Made by a program: the position numbers and the translations under genes. The notes beneath the pieces are model-generated. The model did no database searches. It worked only from the letters and a program-made list of their open reading frames with translations, and had not been told where the DNA came from. Positions 36,928 through 48,135 of a stretch of 64,000 bases of DNA are shown here, piece by piece. Every line of letters begins with the position of its first letter. The stretch's first letter is position 1. Origin of the DNA: Toxoplasma gondii ME49 (Eukaryota > Apicomplexa > Conoidasida > Eucoccidiorida > Sarcocystidae); contig NC_031476.1 in the NCBI RefSeq assembly GCF_000006565.2, positions 1,946,458 to 2,010,457 on the forward strand. Reading direction: 5' to 3'.

Positions 36928-38600
36928 CTAATCTGAGCCAGGAGGAAGAATGGACGTGCCTCCGGGGACAGGGCCGGCGCCTCCCAGGCCAAGAGTGGTG
37001 CCTGACGAGGAAAGACAGCAAAAGAATGTAAATCCGGAAGCTTGGATATTTGAGCATGGAGAACAACGTATTCCAGACTGGTTCTAGGAGAGGAAAGAGT
37101 AGAAAATGATCACAAATGAGGAAGCAGGTGCGATACGGTGTACAGACGCATCAGTCTAGACGAACAATGCATATTTTCCAGACATACATGTTTCTTTTCT
37201 CTGCCTTGTGTTTGCATGACGATGTCAGTGGAACCGATACACCGTCTGGATCTGCACGTGCTACCGTCGTGTAAAAAACTCTTTGAGTCCCGGAAATGTG
37301 AGGCGTCCCTGTTTGGTGCAGGTGCGGTGACGGGAAAGAGGACTTACGTTGTTGTTGGACCCACGTGAAGGAAAGGAAAATGAGGAAAATCTGCATACAA
37401 ACGGCGTGGAAAAGAAATGCCACAACTGAACGTGGTCGGAACGGCAGGACGCCGCGTACAAGCACAGGAAAGGGTCTACACCTCGCGCAATGCAAATGCT
37501 CAACCGTAGCTAGTCTCTCTTCCCCGCTCCTGTGCAAGTTCCTTCCGTGAGAGGAGTGAAATTCCAACCGGATGAACTGTATGTACTCTCCTTCCATCAG
37601 CTGCTTCGAAGGTCGTTCGGTTTCTCCGACAAAAAACGGCAAAGACTACCGCTGCTACAGGCACTCATCAGATCAGAGTCACCATTTAACTACAGAGAGC
37701 AAAAATACTCCTGTCACAACAGCGACGCTCAGCACCCTGAAGTCGAATGGACCGGAATGAGGCTGCTTCTGCCGTGACGGCAGAAACGAAACTCACCTTG
37801 ACAAGAAGATTGAATGTGGAAAGACCCAGAGCCCAGTTGTGCATGCCGTATGTCCAGCGAACCCGAAGGTTTTCGCTTTCTGGGAAGCAGAGTTCCGCAT
37901 CGCCTTTTTCGCAGCTCCACGTTGAGTACGCAATGAACAGCCACGTGATCTCTACTATGGAGGCGATGCAGAGCAAGACAGCGTACTGTCGGGCGCCGCG
38001 AAGAAGCCTCTTAACGCCAGTAACGCTCTTCGTCTCGCCATCGACGCACCACAGGTGGTAGCCCACTAAGTAGAGAACGAAGTTGAAGTCGGTCCTTCCG
38101 AGGCAGGCGAACAGGGACGAAACGAGAAGCACCATGATGCAGGTGACGATGCCCCCGCGGAGTGTACGTACACCTGGTAAGTCTTCAGACGAGGCGTCAG
38201 CGAGGCGACTGCCGAGCCAGCCTGCGCGGAACGAATGTGGGAGCGCAGGCAGCAGAGTCGGAGGCTGGGCTTGACGAACTGTCGAAATCGGTGCCGAAGA
38301 CATAAAAAAGCTGCCTCCGGGCATGGCACTCTGGGCCGGGTACGAGAAACTGCCGGTCGTCGAAGGCGCGAGACCAGTGGACGGCAAACCCTGAGCCATG
38401 ACGTACACCGTGCCCGGCGCAGCTGAGGCGGGACACGCGACATAGCTCGAAGGCATTGGGGCGCCGGCGGAAGGCATCACCACAGACGGACCCGTTGGCG
38501 GACCGTTGCTAACAAGAACAGCTGGACGCGTAGGTTCGTTCGCCGCCGAAGAGACGGGAGCATAATGCGCCGCATACGGATCGGAGAGTTGCGTCGCCAT
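36928..38600 (-). CDS. Four-pass membrane protein with a Pro/Ala-rich N terminus
   Basis: Three exons on minus: 38600-37797, 37390-37348 (43 bases) and 37001-36928. Phases 0 and 1 match, giving 306 residues. The start is the first true ATG (MATQLSDPY). Residues 1-145 are rich in Pro, Ala, Ser and Met and probably face the cytosol. Four hydrophobic segments follow, at about 147-165, 169-186, 204-224 and 255-280. The micro-exon completes the last one (IFLIFLSFTWV). The tail is Gly/Pro-rich and ends GTSILPPGSD-like. The strong pyrimidine tract before 37001 (TTCTTTTGCTGTCTTTCCTC) fixes the last acceptor. The topology resembles small tetraspan proteins, but I see no family signature and assign no function. 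Confidence 0.75.
38161..38175. repeat. GTGTA-NN-TACAC dispersed element, perfect 12-bp palindrome in a coding exon
   Basis: GTGTACGTACAC at 38162-38173 is a perfect palindrome. It lies in exon 1 of the four-pass membrane protein gene (reads G-V-R-T-L), with the motif starting at codon position 2. Confidence 0.75.
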
Positions 38601-41600
38601 GGTCAACAGAGGGAGAGAGACGACCTTCGGGGAGTCGACGGCTGTGTCTAGAGGAAAGAATAAGCCTAACGTGAACGCACTGTCGGCTCAATCGGAAAAC
38701 ATACTTTCGTGCTGCACCGGAAGCTATGCGCCTGCGAAACGCGACCGCAAGAAAAAGGCTTAGCGGAGGCTTGGGAGCAAGACAGATGACAGTGCCTTGA
38801 AGTACGAGGAAAGAGAAGTGACTGCTGTGCAGAGGAAGCAGCTTTCGAGAGAGGACTGAATACAGAGTTACCGGGGACGAACGACACTCAGAGTATTTTT
38901 GGGAGGGCGGCTGGGCCCCTACAGCCCTTCCAAGAGGTGCGGCTGAAAACCATGTGCGGAGACAAAACCGCCCTGAAGAAGTTGCGATTTTGCTGTAAGG
39001 CAGAAGGGATGAGTCACGGTCGACCAACGGCCTGGAAAGGAACAGAAGAAAGTGGAAACGGCCGTCGGCGGAGAGTGGTTGTAAAAAGAGAGCGCGAAAA
39101 AGCAGGGGTAACGGATCCAGTTTGCTTCAGTCACTGAGTCGAGTCTAACGAAGAATCAGTGAGAAAAGCAGAGGTGGGAAAGGACGCAGTCAGTGTCTTC
39201 CGACCGCCACTCGCGCGCACGGCTTGAGGGGTTGAGTTTCCCGGAGAAAGCGCTTGGAACGGCTGATCTACCTCGAGATATCGGTGGTTTTTTCCAAATT
39301 CCGTCCAGGAGGCAGAAGCGGCAACCCAGTTGGGGAAAATCTGTGCAAATACAAGGGAGAATTTCGGGCTTCGAACCGAGGAAGCACATTGGGATACGCG
39401 CCACCTCGCCAGAACAGCTACCGTAGCAGGTGGGAGGCAGAGCGGGTCGCCACCGAGCTGTGCAAGTCACTGCAAGACAAGCGTGAGAGCACCACAAAAA
39501 ATCAAGTCCTGTGCTTTCTGGTCACGCATTCCCAGCATTCTTCCGCAGCAGAAATCTACAGCGGTGGGTGGAACCTCGTATAAGTGTAAGTTGGCTGCAT
39601 AATAACCAAGGGAGGAGATGAGGTCGCAACACATGTTGTTCCCGGTGCGGCAAGACATGCCGTGGCGGACACAGCCTGGCGGCTCTGCTCTTTTCACCAC
39701 TGGAGGAGCTGGAAACAGACGATCCGGGCTCTGAGTTGCCTTTTTTTATCGGTGGCCTCGACAAACTTTGCGAAGTCCGAGAACGCTGCCGAAGGGACCT
39801 TCTGTGCAGTTCCGCATGGAAGCGACACCATTTCGTGTCTTGCGGGAGTCTACCAAGCAGTTTACCCTTGCAACTGAACAGGTGGGGGTCACCAGCTGCA
39901 ATGGCGCGAAGGTCACCTTTCTCCCTGAGTGAAAGAGAGAGCTGGTTCTTCAGTGTTGAATTTACAAAGCGGGGGACAGCTACACTGACTCAGGTGACGG
40001 CTCTGAGCGCCTTCAAGTTGGAGGTTTTTTGCTCCGACATCTGCAGTTGTTGGTGCCTCCGCTTCCGATGAAACCACCTCGTGTCGCTGCAACCCTTCTC
40101 CGCTATGTGTTACTAAATGCTGAGCATCATAGCAGAAAACCATTGCTGCTTAGCTCAGTGAACCTCATGTCAAGAGCGATAGCCTGACGCTGACGTCCTT
40201 CGGCAAGAAGTCCGGCGGTGATCTGTAGAGACTCTTCCAGGTGCTTACCTTACGGTTTATTGCCTGGCACCGCGCCGGTAGTAGTCTGTGGACTTCTGCG
40301 TACCCTGCCGTGGTACACGAATAGTCAGTCTTTTTCTCAAACCTTTGATACCCCTTATGGGGTGTTCAGCGCCAATCAAGAACAGTGCATTAGTATCATC
40401 CACCCTGGGGGTGTCCCCGACTCAAGGCCCTTACGGTCTGTTGTGAAGGACCTCGGGTTCGTGCCGTTGTTAGCAGGGTTGCTGGAACCATTTAAATGTA
40501 AGCAGAAAATATGTGGGACTATGGCGGTTGAATTCGGACAGCCCAAAGGAAGTTAACTATCAAATGTATTCAGTGTATCCTTGAAACCTGATGCAGCTTA
40601 GTCTTCTATGTTGCTATCTTAGTCAACTAAGCTTCAAGGGGAAAGAACTTGTCGAGAGCAGTCGTCGTGGTAAAAGCTGGTCCGACTTTTTGCATGGTAC
40701 TTGCCTGGCGCATTTTTTACGTACTTTGCCAGAAGAAAAGGCTTATGTGGTAGAATCATTGTGATGGCACCTGCTGTGTGCATCTGACCCCTCAGCTTTT
40801 ACCAGAAGACACGAACGGGGAACGGGGTCCCTGAGTTCGTTATCCTGGGTGTATGTGTGAGACTCCGGGTTGCCTCGATCTCTTCGACTAGAGTCCCGTC
40901 GGCTGAGTTTGGTCAGGTGCAGCATCGGGGGCTACGCGAACGGCACCTAGACACGATGGAGGAGGTAACTGTTCCTCGTTTCGGCCCTTACAATTTCATC
41001 GGTATAGAAGAGAAGTTCCTTTTCACGCTCTCTGGCATTTGCCCTTCCGGGTGACACGTCGACAATTTGTGGGTCGTCGATTTCTCTCATCCGTAGGGAA
41101 TGTCTTTCATTTTTTGAGGACATGTTACCGAGGGGCTAAATGTTCCGAGAGATAGTCTGTCCTGTTTATCCAAACACAAAGTTTGCCAATTGCAGCACCA
41201 CTGGAGGCGGTCACCGCCTTTCCCGAGGGAAATCGTGAGATATGTATACTTTCTTAACGCGTGCGACTGATTGTACACGGGTTTGCTTCTTGCCTCCAAA
41301 TAGCACTAAAGAAGCAGTCTCTGTGGCGAAACCCTGTCCAGGCATCTTGTTAAAACAGATGGCAGGGACAGGGCCCCCTCCAGAGATGGCTAGTCTCGAT
41401 CGAGCACATACTTTCGTGCTCGTCGGAGACTATATAACGGAGACCGATCACAGAAGCAAAACGGCGTGTGTTTTGTTCATTTCCAGCTAGGTACCGCTGA
41501 AACGCCCCGTGTTTTTACCGTAACAGGACTTGCCGACCCCAATACAGCTAATATCAACAGTCGTAATTAGTCGGGCCTGCGAAAATTATGGTCCCAGCAC

Positions 41601-42285
41601 CGACTGGCAAAATGCGCACAATGTGCATGCAGCAAGAGGCAAAGCTAGGTTCTCGCGTCGAGAAGTTAGTATTCTCTCGATGCCCAGCGTCCACACTTTG
41701 TTACGCACATTTCACTGGAACGAGAGACAGTGGCACCAAAACATACGGTGCATCGCGCACTGACGAGCACGTGCGGTTTCTACAGGGATGTAAAAAGCTG
41801 CCGCGACAATGTAAGGAGGAGTTGGAGATCTCTTCGAGCATTGCATTTCACTGCTGATCAAGGCGGGACCACGGGGTTTCGAGCACCCGGTTCCCCCTGT
41901 CTCGGAAGATGCCACTCTATGGGCCGCAAACCCTTCTTACGATCCTGGCTTTATTTCCTGCTCCTGTTTGTGTCTCTCATCCAAGAGAGGTACAGTATCA
42001 AGCCTCATTAAAGTATGAACAGGCGAAGCAATCGATCACATAGATTGAGGGCGTGGTATTCCATAGGCAAGAACAACTTTTTTCTCTTGAGGCGACAAAC
42101 GCACCCGAGACGCGCTAGCGCCCCCTCGTCCGCGTAAAGGCGTGTTTACATGCGCGTAGCACTGCGCGGGTACAGGCAGTTGGGGGCACCAGTTTCCACA
42201 GGGGTTCTTTCACCAGCGTCGCTGAATATGGTTCTGTATTGAGACTTATTTGCCTGCAAGATGCTAAGTTTCACCCGAAAGAAAT
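38601..42285. other. Divergent spacer, possible unresolved plus-strand exons
   Basis: 3.7 kb between two divergent start codons. Most of it shows nothing convincing. The exception is about 40218-40490 on plus, an open stretch containing QCISIIHPGGV that ends at a good donor (AAATGTAAGC). About 40917-40966, between a CAG acceptor and GAGGTAAC, could be a following exon. Phases could not be confirmed and no family is visible, so this is only a candidate gene. Confidence 0.25.
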
Positions 42286-44913
42286 ATGGAGGGGGTGAAC
42301 GTGGGCGGTGAGACACGGTCCCATCAGCGGCCGGCGTGTAGAGGAGCATTGAGGCTAAGTAAGCTTCTCTACTGCATCTCCGTGGTTTCTCAAACGGCGC
42401 AAGCTGTCAGAAGCGTACAAGATGGCTCTTCTACCACAACCCCATCGTCTTCGATTCCGCTTCTGGGAGAGCGTGGCCGGCAGTTGCCTGTTCCTCTCAC
42501 CCCGTTAACCGCGACTATCTCTCAAGTCGGCACAAATGGCGGAGGCATCGCGGTGCAGGCTCAAACGAACGGTGGTTCTCAGAGGAGGGACAAAGAGGGT
42601 AATTCCACAGAAAGTCACCGAAGAAACGGCGACTCGCCTTCTGAGTTTAGTTTTTGCGAAGTGCAGCACTCCCGTCTCAGCACTGGGGGGTCAGCTACGT
42701 TCCCAACATCTGTAGAATCAGCGTCAGGATCTCCTGCCACGTCTGCTGATTTGCCTACAGAATTTGTCTTTGTCCTTCACAGACATGGGGCCCGTTCATC
42801 ATCTTCATATGCTTCGTCCACGCCCCGATACGGAGGCACACAACCTGGGCAGCTTCTGCCCTTAGGTGCGACGCAGCTCCGCGACTCTGGCTTGGAGCTC
42901 AGGCGGCGTCTTCTGTCAACGTTTATCAAAACCCGCAGTGACTCACTTTCTCGCGAAACCACACATCGGCTGACGCGGACAGAGCCAACTTCGTTTTCCT
43001 CAGATGCAAGAAATTACAGTATACAACAGAAAAAACCTGGCGCGTCACCCCGTGTAGTCAATGGGCACCTCGACAGTAACGGGTTAACACCCAAGGAGCC
43101 GAGGGGATTAACCGGAGAGAACAAACTGCCTGGCATGCCGGCGAACGTGGCAACGGGTCTTTCGAGTAAAAGTGTGCCGCTGGATTCCGATGACATGCTT
43201 TGGTGTCTTGCTGAGGCCGATAAGGTGACAGACTGTGGCCCGCACACATACGGACTGTCCGCCCTCCTTCAGCTGCTGCCCCCGCCCAGCGTGTTAGTCA
43301 GAGCCACGGCGTACCCTCGGACAAAGTGGAGCGCTTTGGCATTTCTAGAAGGCCTCTACGGCCTTCCTCGTGGGTGTTTCGTCTCTCCAGATGATCTTGC
43401 CCGCACCGAAGGGAAGAAAAGTGGGGAACCTTGGTGTGTGACACGAACTGTATGCGCCGACGTAGTGGGTACCCGTCTGACCCAGCCGACCAGCACTGGT
43501 TTCACCGGCCTTTCAGCGAACAACGTTGCTGCTGATGAGTTTGCCGGTGAAGCACAACGGTGTGTTGAGTTTACGGTGCCCTGCGTCATGGCCGCACCGG
43601 CTGCTTCTGACGGACTCCTCAAGGGGATGATATCCTCAGATGCCCCTCCTGAAGTATGGAAACTGTACGGGGATATCAAGGCGAAACCGGCATGGATACA
43701 TAAGGTAGGGGAACTAGACAAGGTTCTGCGGATAGCCGCCGAAGTATTTGGAGACAAAGCTGTAGGCGAAATGGGATGGATTGTTGGAGAAATGCTTGTT
43801 TCCGAAGAAGCAGCTGGCGAACAAGTGCCGCTAAAGAAGTTAAGCGACTGGTTTGCGAGCCGCAAAGAAGGGGGACATCTGGAGGAAACGGGGCTAGCAC
43901 AAAGTGTGGGTGGCTCACAGTCTGCGGAGGGAGGAAATTCAAAGCCTTCCGAGACGCACACTAGCCGCATCGGGCAGAGACTTTCAGCGCACGTGGCTGG
44001 TGCTGGCGACGCCGGTGACTACATCAAGACCTATCGCGACGCCATTGGAGGCATTCGAGAGGCATTTAGGGCGGGTTTTGATCTAGTGTATGCTGACAAG
44101 AAACTGAGTAGATACATTGCGCAAGGGTGTGTGCGTTTGCTTAATGCCTTTCTTCGGGCCAAAGCGTATGGCCGCCCGACAGACATCGAAGAGCTCCGTC
44201 GGGCAGCTGCTGAAGTTGGTGGCTTCGAGGGGTTCCTGCGTCCGGAACCGGCAGTGGGAACCGACGAGAAGAACGCCGGGAGCGGTGGGGAGTTTCATTT
44301 CAGCTCTCGTAGCGAAGGCGATGACCGGTTTTTACAACAGGTCCAGAACTTAATGGTGATGCTTCTGAGTCTGCACGACCACAGTATCATTGGTTTTTTA
44401 GCCAGTCTTGGGGTTTACGACCATTCGATCATTCCTCCTGGCGCGCGAGTCGTCGTGGAACTCGTACGCATGGGCAGTCCAATGCAGGCAACCCCAGGCG
44501 CGACCCACGACGCCGAAAATGCGTTACAGCGCGAGGCACCGTTTGCAGGCGAAAGGGGCCCAGGCACTATCCCGAAAAAAGTACCTGACGCTGTACGCCA
44601 TGAGAAGAGTAAGCGAGAGCAGCAACCATCCACGCGCATCACTGATGTGGCGGCAGCCACCACAACCCGCGTGGCAAGCGCTAAGTCAAGTCATGACCTG
44701 CCCTCCTCTGACGGACTGTCTACACAGGGACGCCCAGACTGGTCACCGTCGGGATTTTTCGTGCGAGTTTTATATGGCGAGCCAGAACGCCCAATGCGCG
44801 AGGTAGCGTTGCCCTTTTGTGCAGAAGAGTTCACTTTTGGCGGCAGAGTGTTTAGAAGCCTTTGTCCACTTGATATATGGTTAAGGCGGACGTATGAAGC
44901 ACTGGACCGCTGA
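42286..44913 (+). CDS. Histidine phosphatase superfamily (branch 2) acid phosphatase-like protein
   Basis: One uninterrupted 875-codon exon starting at ATG 42286. A hydrophobic stretch near residues 24-42 (LSKLLYCISVVSQTAQA) could be a signal peptide or anchor. The catalytic RHG motif is present as LHRHGARSS (R166, H167, R170), followed by VRATAYPRTKWSALAFLEGL, the second substrate-binding block. LSLHDHSII (H697, D698) supplies the proton-donor His-Asp, and VRVLYGEP is the late conserved strand. The family hydrolyses phosphomonoesters or inositol phosphates. The protein is about twice the usual length because of Ser/Thr-rich linkers and a 300-residue helical insertion between the two catalytic halves. 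Pro is missing after RHGAR, where many members have RHGxRxP. Substrate is unknown. Confidence 0.85.
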   Translation: MEGVNVGGETRSHQRPACRGALRLSKLLYCISVVSQTAQAVRSVQDGSSTTTPSSSIPLLGERGRQLPVPLTPLTATISQVGTNGGGIAVQAQTNGGSQRRDKEGNSTESHRRNGDSPSEFSFCEVQHSRLSTGGSATFPTSVESASGSPATSADLPTEFVFVLHRHGARSSSSYASSTPRYGGTQPGQLLPLGATQLRDSGLELRRRLLSTFIKTRSDSLSRETTHRLTRTEPTSFSSDARNYSIQQKKPGASPRVVNGHLDSNGLTPKEPRGLTGENKLPGMPANVATGLSSKSVPLDSDDMLWCLAEADKVTDCGPHTYGLSALLQLLPPPSVLVRATAYPRTKWSALAFLEGLYGLPRGCFVSPDDLARTEGKKSGEPWCVTRTVCADVVGTRLTQPTSTGFTGLSANNVAADEFAGEAQRCVEFTVPCVMAAPAASDGLLKGMISSDAPPEVWKLYGDIKAKPAWIHKVGELDKVLRIAAEVFGDKAVGEMGWIVGEMLVSEEAAGEQVPLKKLSDWFASRKEGGHLEETGLAQSVGGSQSAEGGNSKPSETHTSRIGQRLSAHVAGAGDAGDYIKTYRDAIGGIREAFRAGFDLVYADKKLSRYIAQGCVRLLNAFLRAKAYGRPTDIEELRRAAAEVGGFEGFLRPEPAVGTDEKNAGSGGEFHFSSRSEGDDRFLQQVQNLMVMLLSLHDHSIIGFLASLGVYDHSIIPPGARVVVELVRMGSPMQATPGATHDAENALQREAPFAGERGPGTIPKKVPDAVRHEKSKREQQPSTRITDVAAATTTRVASAKSSHDLPSSDGLSTQGRPDWSPSGFFVRVLYGEPERPMREVALPFCAEEFTFGGRVFRSLCPLDIWLRRTYEALDR

Positions 44914-46500
44914 CTCCAACAGTTCTAAGCATTCAGCTCCATCTCGTTTGTTGGGTACTCGCCGTGGGGCCGTGCGACACAGTATATATCGGTTCTCTTC
45001 TCGTAGTGTGGTGAAGTGCAATTCTTCTCGAGAAAGCTAACCCGACACAAACCTCATTCGACTGTCGCATCTTCCGTGTGCGCAGCGTGGTGAATCTCAC
45101 CAGGTCGTGGAGCTTCGCCGGTCGAAGCTGTCATCGTTAGCGTAGCTTTTTTGGTGTTCGGCTTCGCCGGTTTAAGCAACATTTGTACCGCTCCTCTACG
45201 TGCTGCCACTTCTTACGCCCTATTCCGTTGCGTCGCCTTGTCAGGCGGATCACCCGTGTACGTATAACTATGTCCACACACTACCACGTCCTTGCGTGTT
45301 CGTAAAGCACATGAGAAAGGGGAGGCGTAGCTACAAGCGAGCACCTGTGTTGGTAGGTGGGGAAGCACCAACTGGTCAGGGAACAGCAGGTCCCAGCCAG
45401 CGGCAGCGGTCTTGTCTGAAAATGGGTGTTGATAGCACGACTGAGTGTATACACTGTAGCGGGATATTTGGCAACTGTACCACATGGCTGAAAATTGCCC
45501 TCAAGTTTCGCCTGGCACTGGACAACAGCTGTGTTTCCCTACGACGGCGCTGTACTTGGCTGTCTCTTTCAGACTATGCTACTGAAACTTGTGGATCAAT
45601 TTTCTGTGTCGAACTGCCAAACCAAGGCGCAGCTCAAGATTGGGTGCTGACTTAACGTGCACTTTCATGCGAAGTGCGGGCAGATGAGCCCAGTAGGTTT
45701 TTTCGATGCCAGTGCCAGTGTGATTACCACCCACCGGACGATCGCACGCAGGACAGCAGTGGAACAAGCCACGGCGCCCAAACGCGTCCGCAGATGTAAT
45801 TTTGTGTCATCCAGGCTACCAGAAGAGACGAAAAAAGATATCGAATGTACGTTTCAAGTGAAGGAGTAGGCTTCCAGAAACTAGCCATTCTGTATAACGA
45901 AGGTGTTGACGGTGGCCGTCACAAGACAAAGCGGCGCCTACTTCGCGGAGACTCTATCTACCCCGGGAAGTCATTGTTTTGACTTGACGTTGCTTCCTGT
46001 CACACCATTCGTGCTGAATGATATCCCCGGGACTGTGACAGTTGGTGCTGTTACTTCTATTTGATCCATTGTGTTGAGCTGCGTTGTATCATCATCGGGC
46101 TCGACAATGCAAAGCGCACTTCCCCAGCTTGCTTTGGCGTAGGGGACACGTGTGCGCCCTGCTGAGCGCCTAGCTATTTTCATCGTGCTTGGGGTGTCCC
46201 AGGCATGCGCGCGCTGCTGTAACACAGAGCGACTCAGTCTACACGGCGTCGCGAAGAATCGGAATCGACGTTCAAATGAACAGACTAAAACACAAGCCGG
46301 ATGTTTGCAAAGTCAAATTTCGCTACTGTTTTGAGTAAGGGCGCTACATGTTGCTTTCTTGTGTCCTGTGCTAGCTCCCACTTTTAGGCTTGTAGTGTCA
46401 CTTTTTGGGTCGATACCGGCCAAACCGCTCTCGATTTCTCTCTGTGCCTCACTGCTGCTCCCCCTCGTGCGTTTTCGCGGAACAGACGCAACTGATCAAA
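44914..46500. other. Intergenic region between acid phosphatase and acylated-protein genes
   Basis: 1.6 kb. An open frame at 45200-45655 (plus) has a Cys-rich translation but no splice or family support. Otherwise nothing was recognised. It should contain the 3' UTR of the left gene and the promoter of the right one. Confidence 0.4.
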
Positions 46501-48135
46501 ATGGGGGCGGTGTGCGGTAAATCAAAGAAGCAGGCAGCCACCAAGGATTCCCATGCAGCAAATGCCGATTCACAAACGCCTATGCAAAAGCTGCAGACTG
46601 CCCGGGCAGCTGTTGCAGCCGCAGCCGCCAATGGGGCGGAAACGGGCAAGGCGCCCCACCTGAAACTGGCAGGTCAAATGAGTTTGGCAGCACGAAGTGC
46701 TGCAACAATAGAAGAGTTCAAACCCGGAGACGGCGACGGTGCCTACTTGTTGGAATCTCAGGAGGATCACGTTTCTCTGGTGTCTCAATATGCACACAAA
46801 AAACCTACCGAACAAGGAACCGTGCTTCTCCAGGTGAAGGCCCCTCCCTACAAGCCCATCCCTGAAAGCCGCTTTAAACTGCAATCAGGAAAGAGAATCC
46901 TCCGGCAGAATATTGAGGTAAGCGTCAATTGTGGTTCTGATGTGAGCATGGGGCGTACACCAAGAGGGAGCGGTCTGTGCTGACGAAACGGCTTGCAAGC
47001 TATAAACGTCTGTTGTCCAGATGGAAACAGGGGCGAATGTGAAAACTTGAACGAACGATATAGAAGATTAATGTGTAGTTATTTTACGCGTTTTCGAGAC
47101 CGCCAACTCCGAGTGATACATGACGGGCGACAGGTGATCTTAATGGCGCCTCCTGGGTCCTCATGAATTCCACGATGTCGCTGTCCGTCCGGTTATAACG
47201 TGTCCACGTCACGGCCCTGTGATTTCGCTACCCGTATGGAAGGATGACAACGAGACTTTCATGCGGTTCGGTATCAATCTTCTGTTGAGAAAAAAGGTGC
47301 TCCGGGATGTCAAGTGGTGTGTCAGCTTCCCTAGCTTAAGAAGTCAAATATCGTGCTGCACTGCCTTGCCTTTTTAACTGCAGACTATGAAAGATACTCC
47401 CGAAGCAAAGGCAAAGTACTGTGAGGCTGTGATGGATTTTGTCCGTCTCGCGGCTACGTACAACGGCTTTTTGTGGGCATCTTCCCACCTGGGCGAAATC
47501 AAGCAGCCCTTCACCATTCTCTACTTGGAACCCGAACAGAGGACTTTTGCGGTGAGTATCTATGAGCACAGATTCTCAATATATACTGATCCGACGCTTC
47601 AAAGTATGGTGTCACCATGAGAAAATTGGTGCACACAACTGGTGGATTAGATGGCTCCTTGTGTGTCCCGCCCACTACGTCTTGCTCTGGTCGTCTGCCG
47701 GGGGTGTTGGCTCCGTCCGCGTGCCATAGTTGTTTCACATAACCGTGGTACAGCTTTTCGAATTTTTCTCCTGCTGGGTGAGTGCTGCTCTTTCAGGAAC
47801 CAGAACAACCCGACATAGAAGTCAAAGACACTGTTGCAATCGGGAAAGATGCGCTGGAGAAGCAGGAAGAGAAGGCCGCAGAAACCGTTGCTGAAAAGGA
47901 AGGAGAGCAGAGTGCGCCCAAAAACGAATCGCCTGAATCTGGACACGATGCTACTGCGCAAAGAAAAATCCTCGTCCGGTATTTAGGTCCTGAGTCCAGT
48001 GTTCCTCACAGATTGTTGGCGACTTGTGGCATCCTCCCTCTGCCACTGGATAAAGCGAAGGAACTGATCCAGGAGGGCAAGCGAGTGGACAATGTCGACG
48101 AGATCAAAACCATCATCACGGAAGCAGGTAGTTAA
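46501..48135 (+). CDS. Putative N-myristoylated/palmitoylated protein, unknown function
   Basis: Three exons, 46501-46917, 47384-47551 and 47797-48135, all phase 0, give 307 residues. The N terminus MGAVCGKSKK has Gly2 (myristoylation), Cys5 (possible palmitoylation) and a following basic cluster, the classic double-acylation signature of proteins held at the plasma membrane or inner membrane complex. An Ala-rich helical region (about 30-65) follows. The middle (about 120-195) looks ordered, with RFKLQSGKRILRQNIE and FLWASSHLGEIKQPF, possibly a PH-like or other small beta fold. A Glu/Lys-rich linker leads to a C-terminal ordered block from about ILVRYLGPESSVP. The signature resembles the coccidian ISP proteins, but the chain is longer and I cannot assign it to that family. 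Confidence 0.8.
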
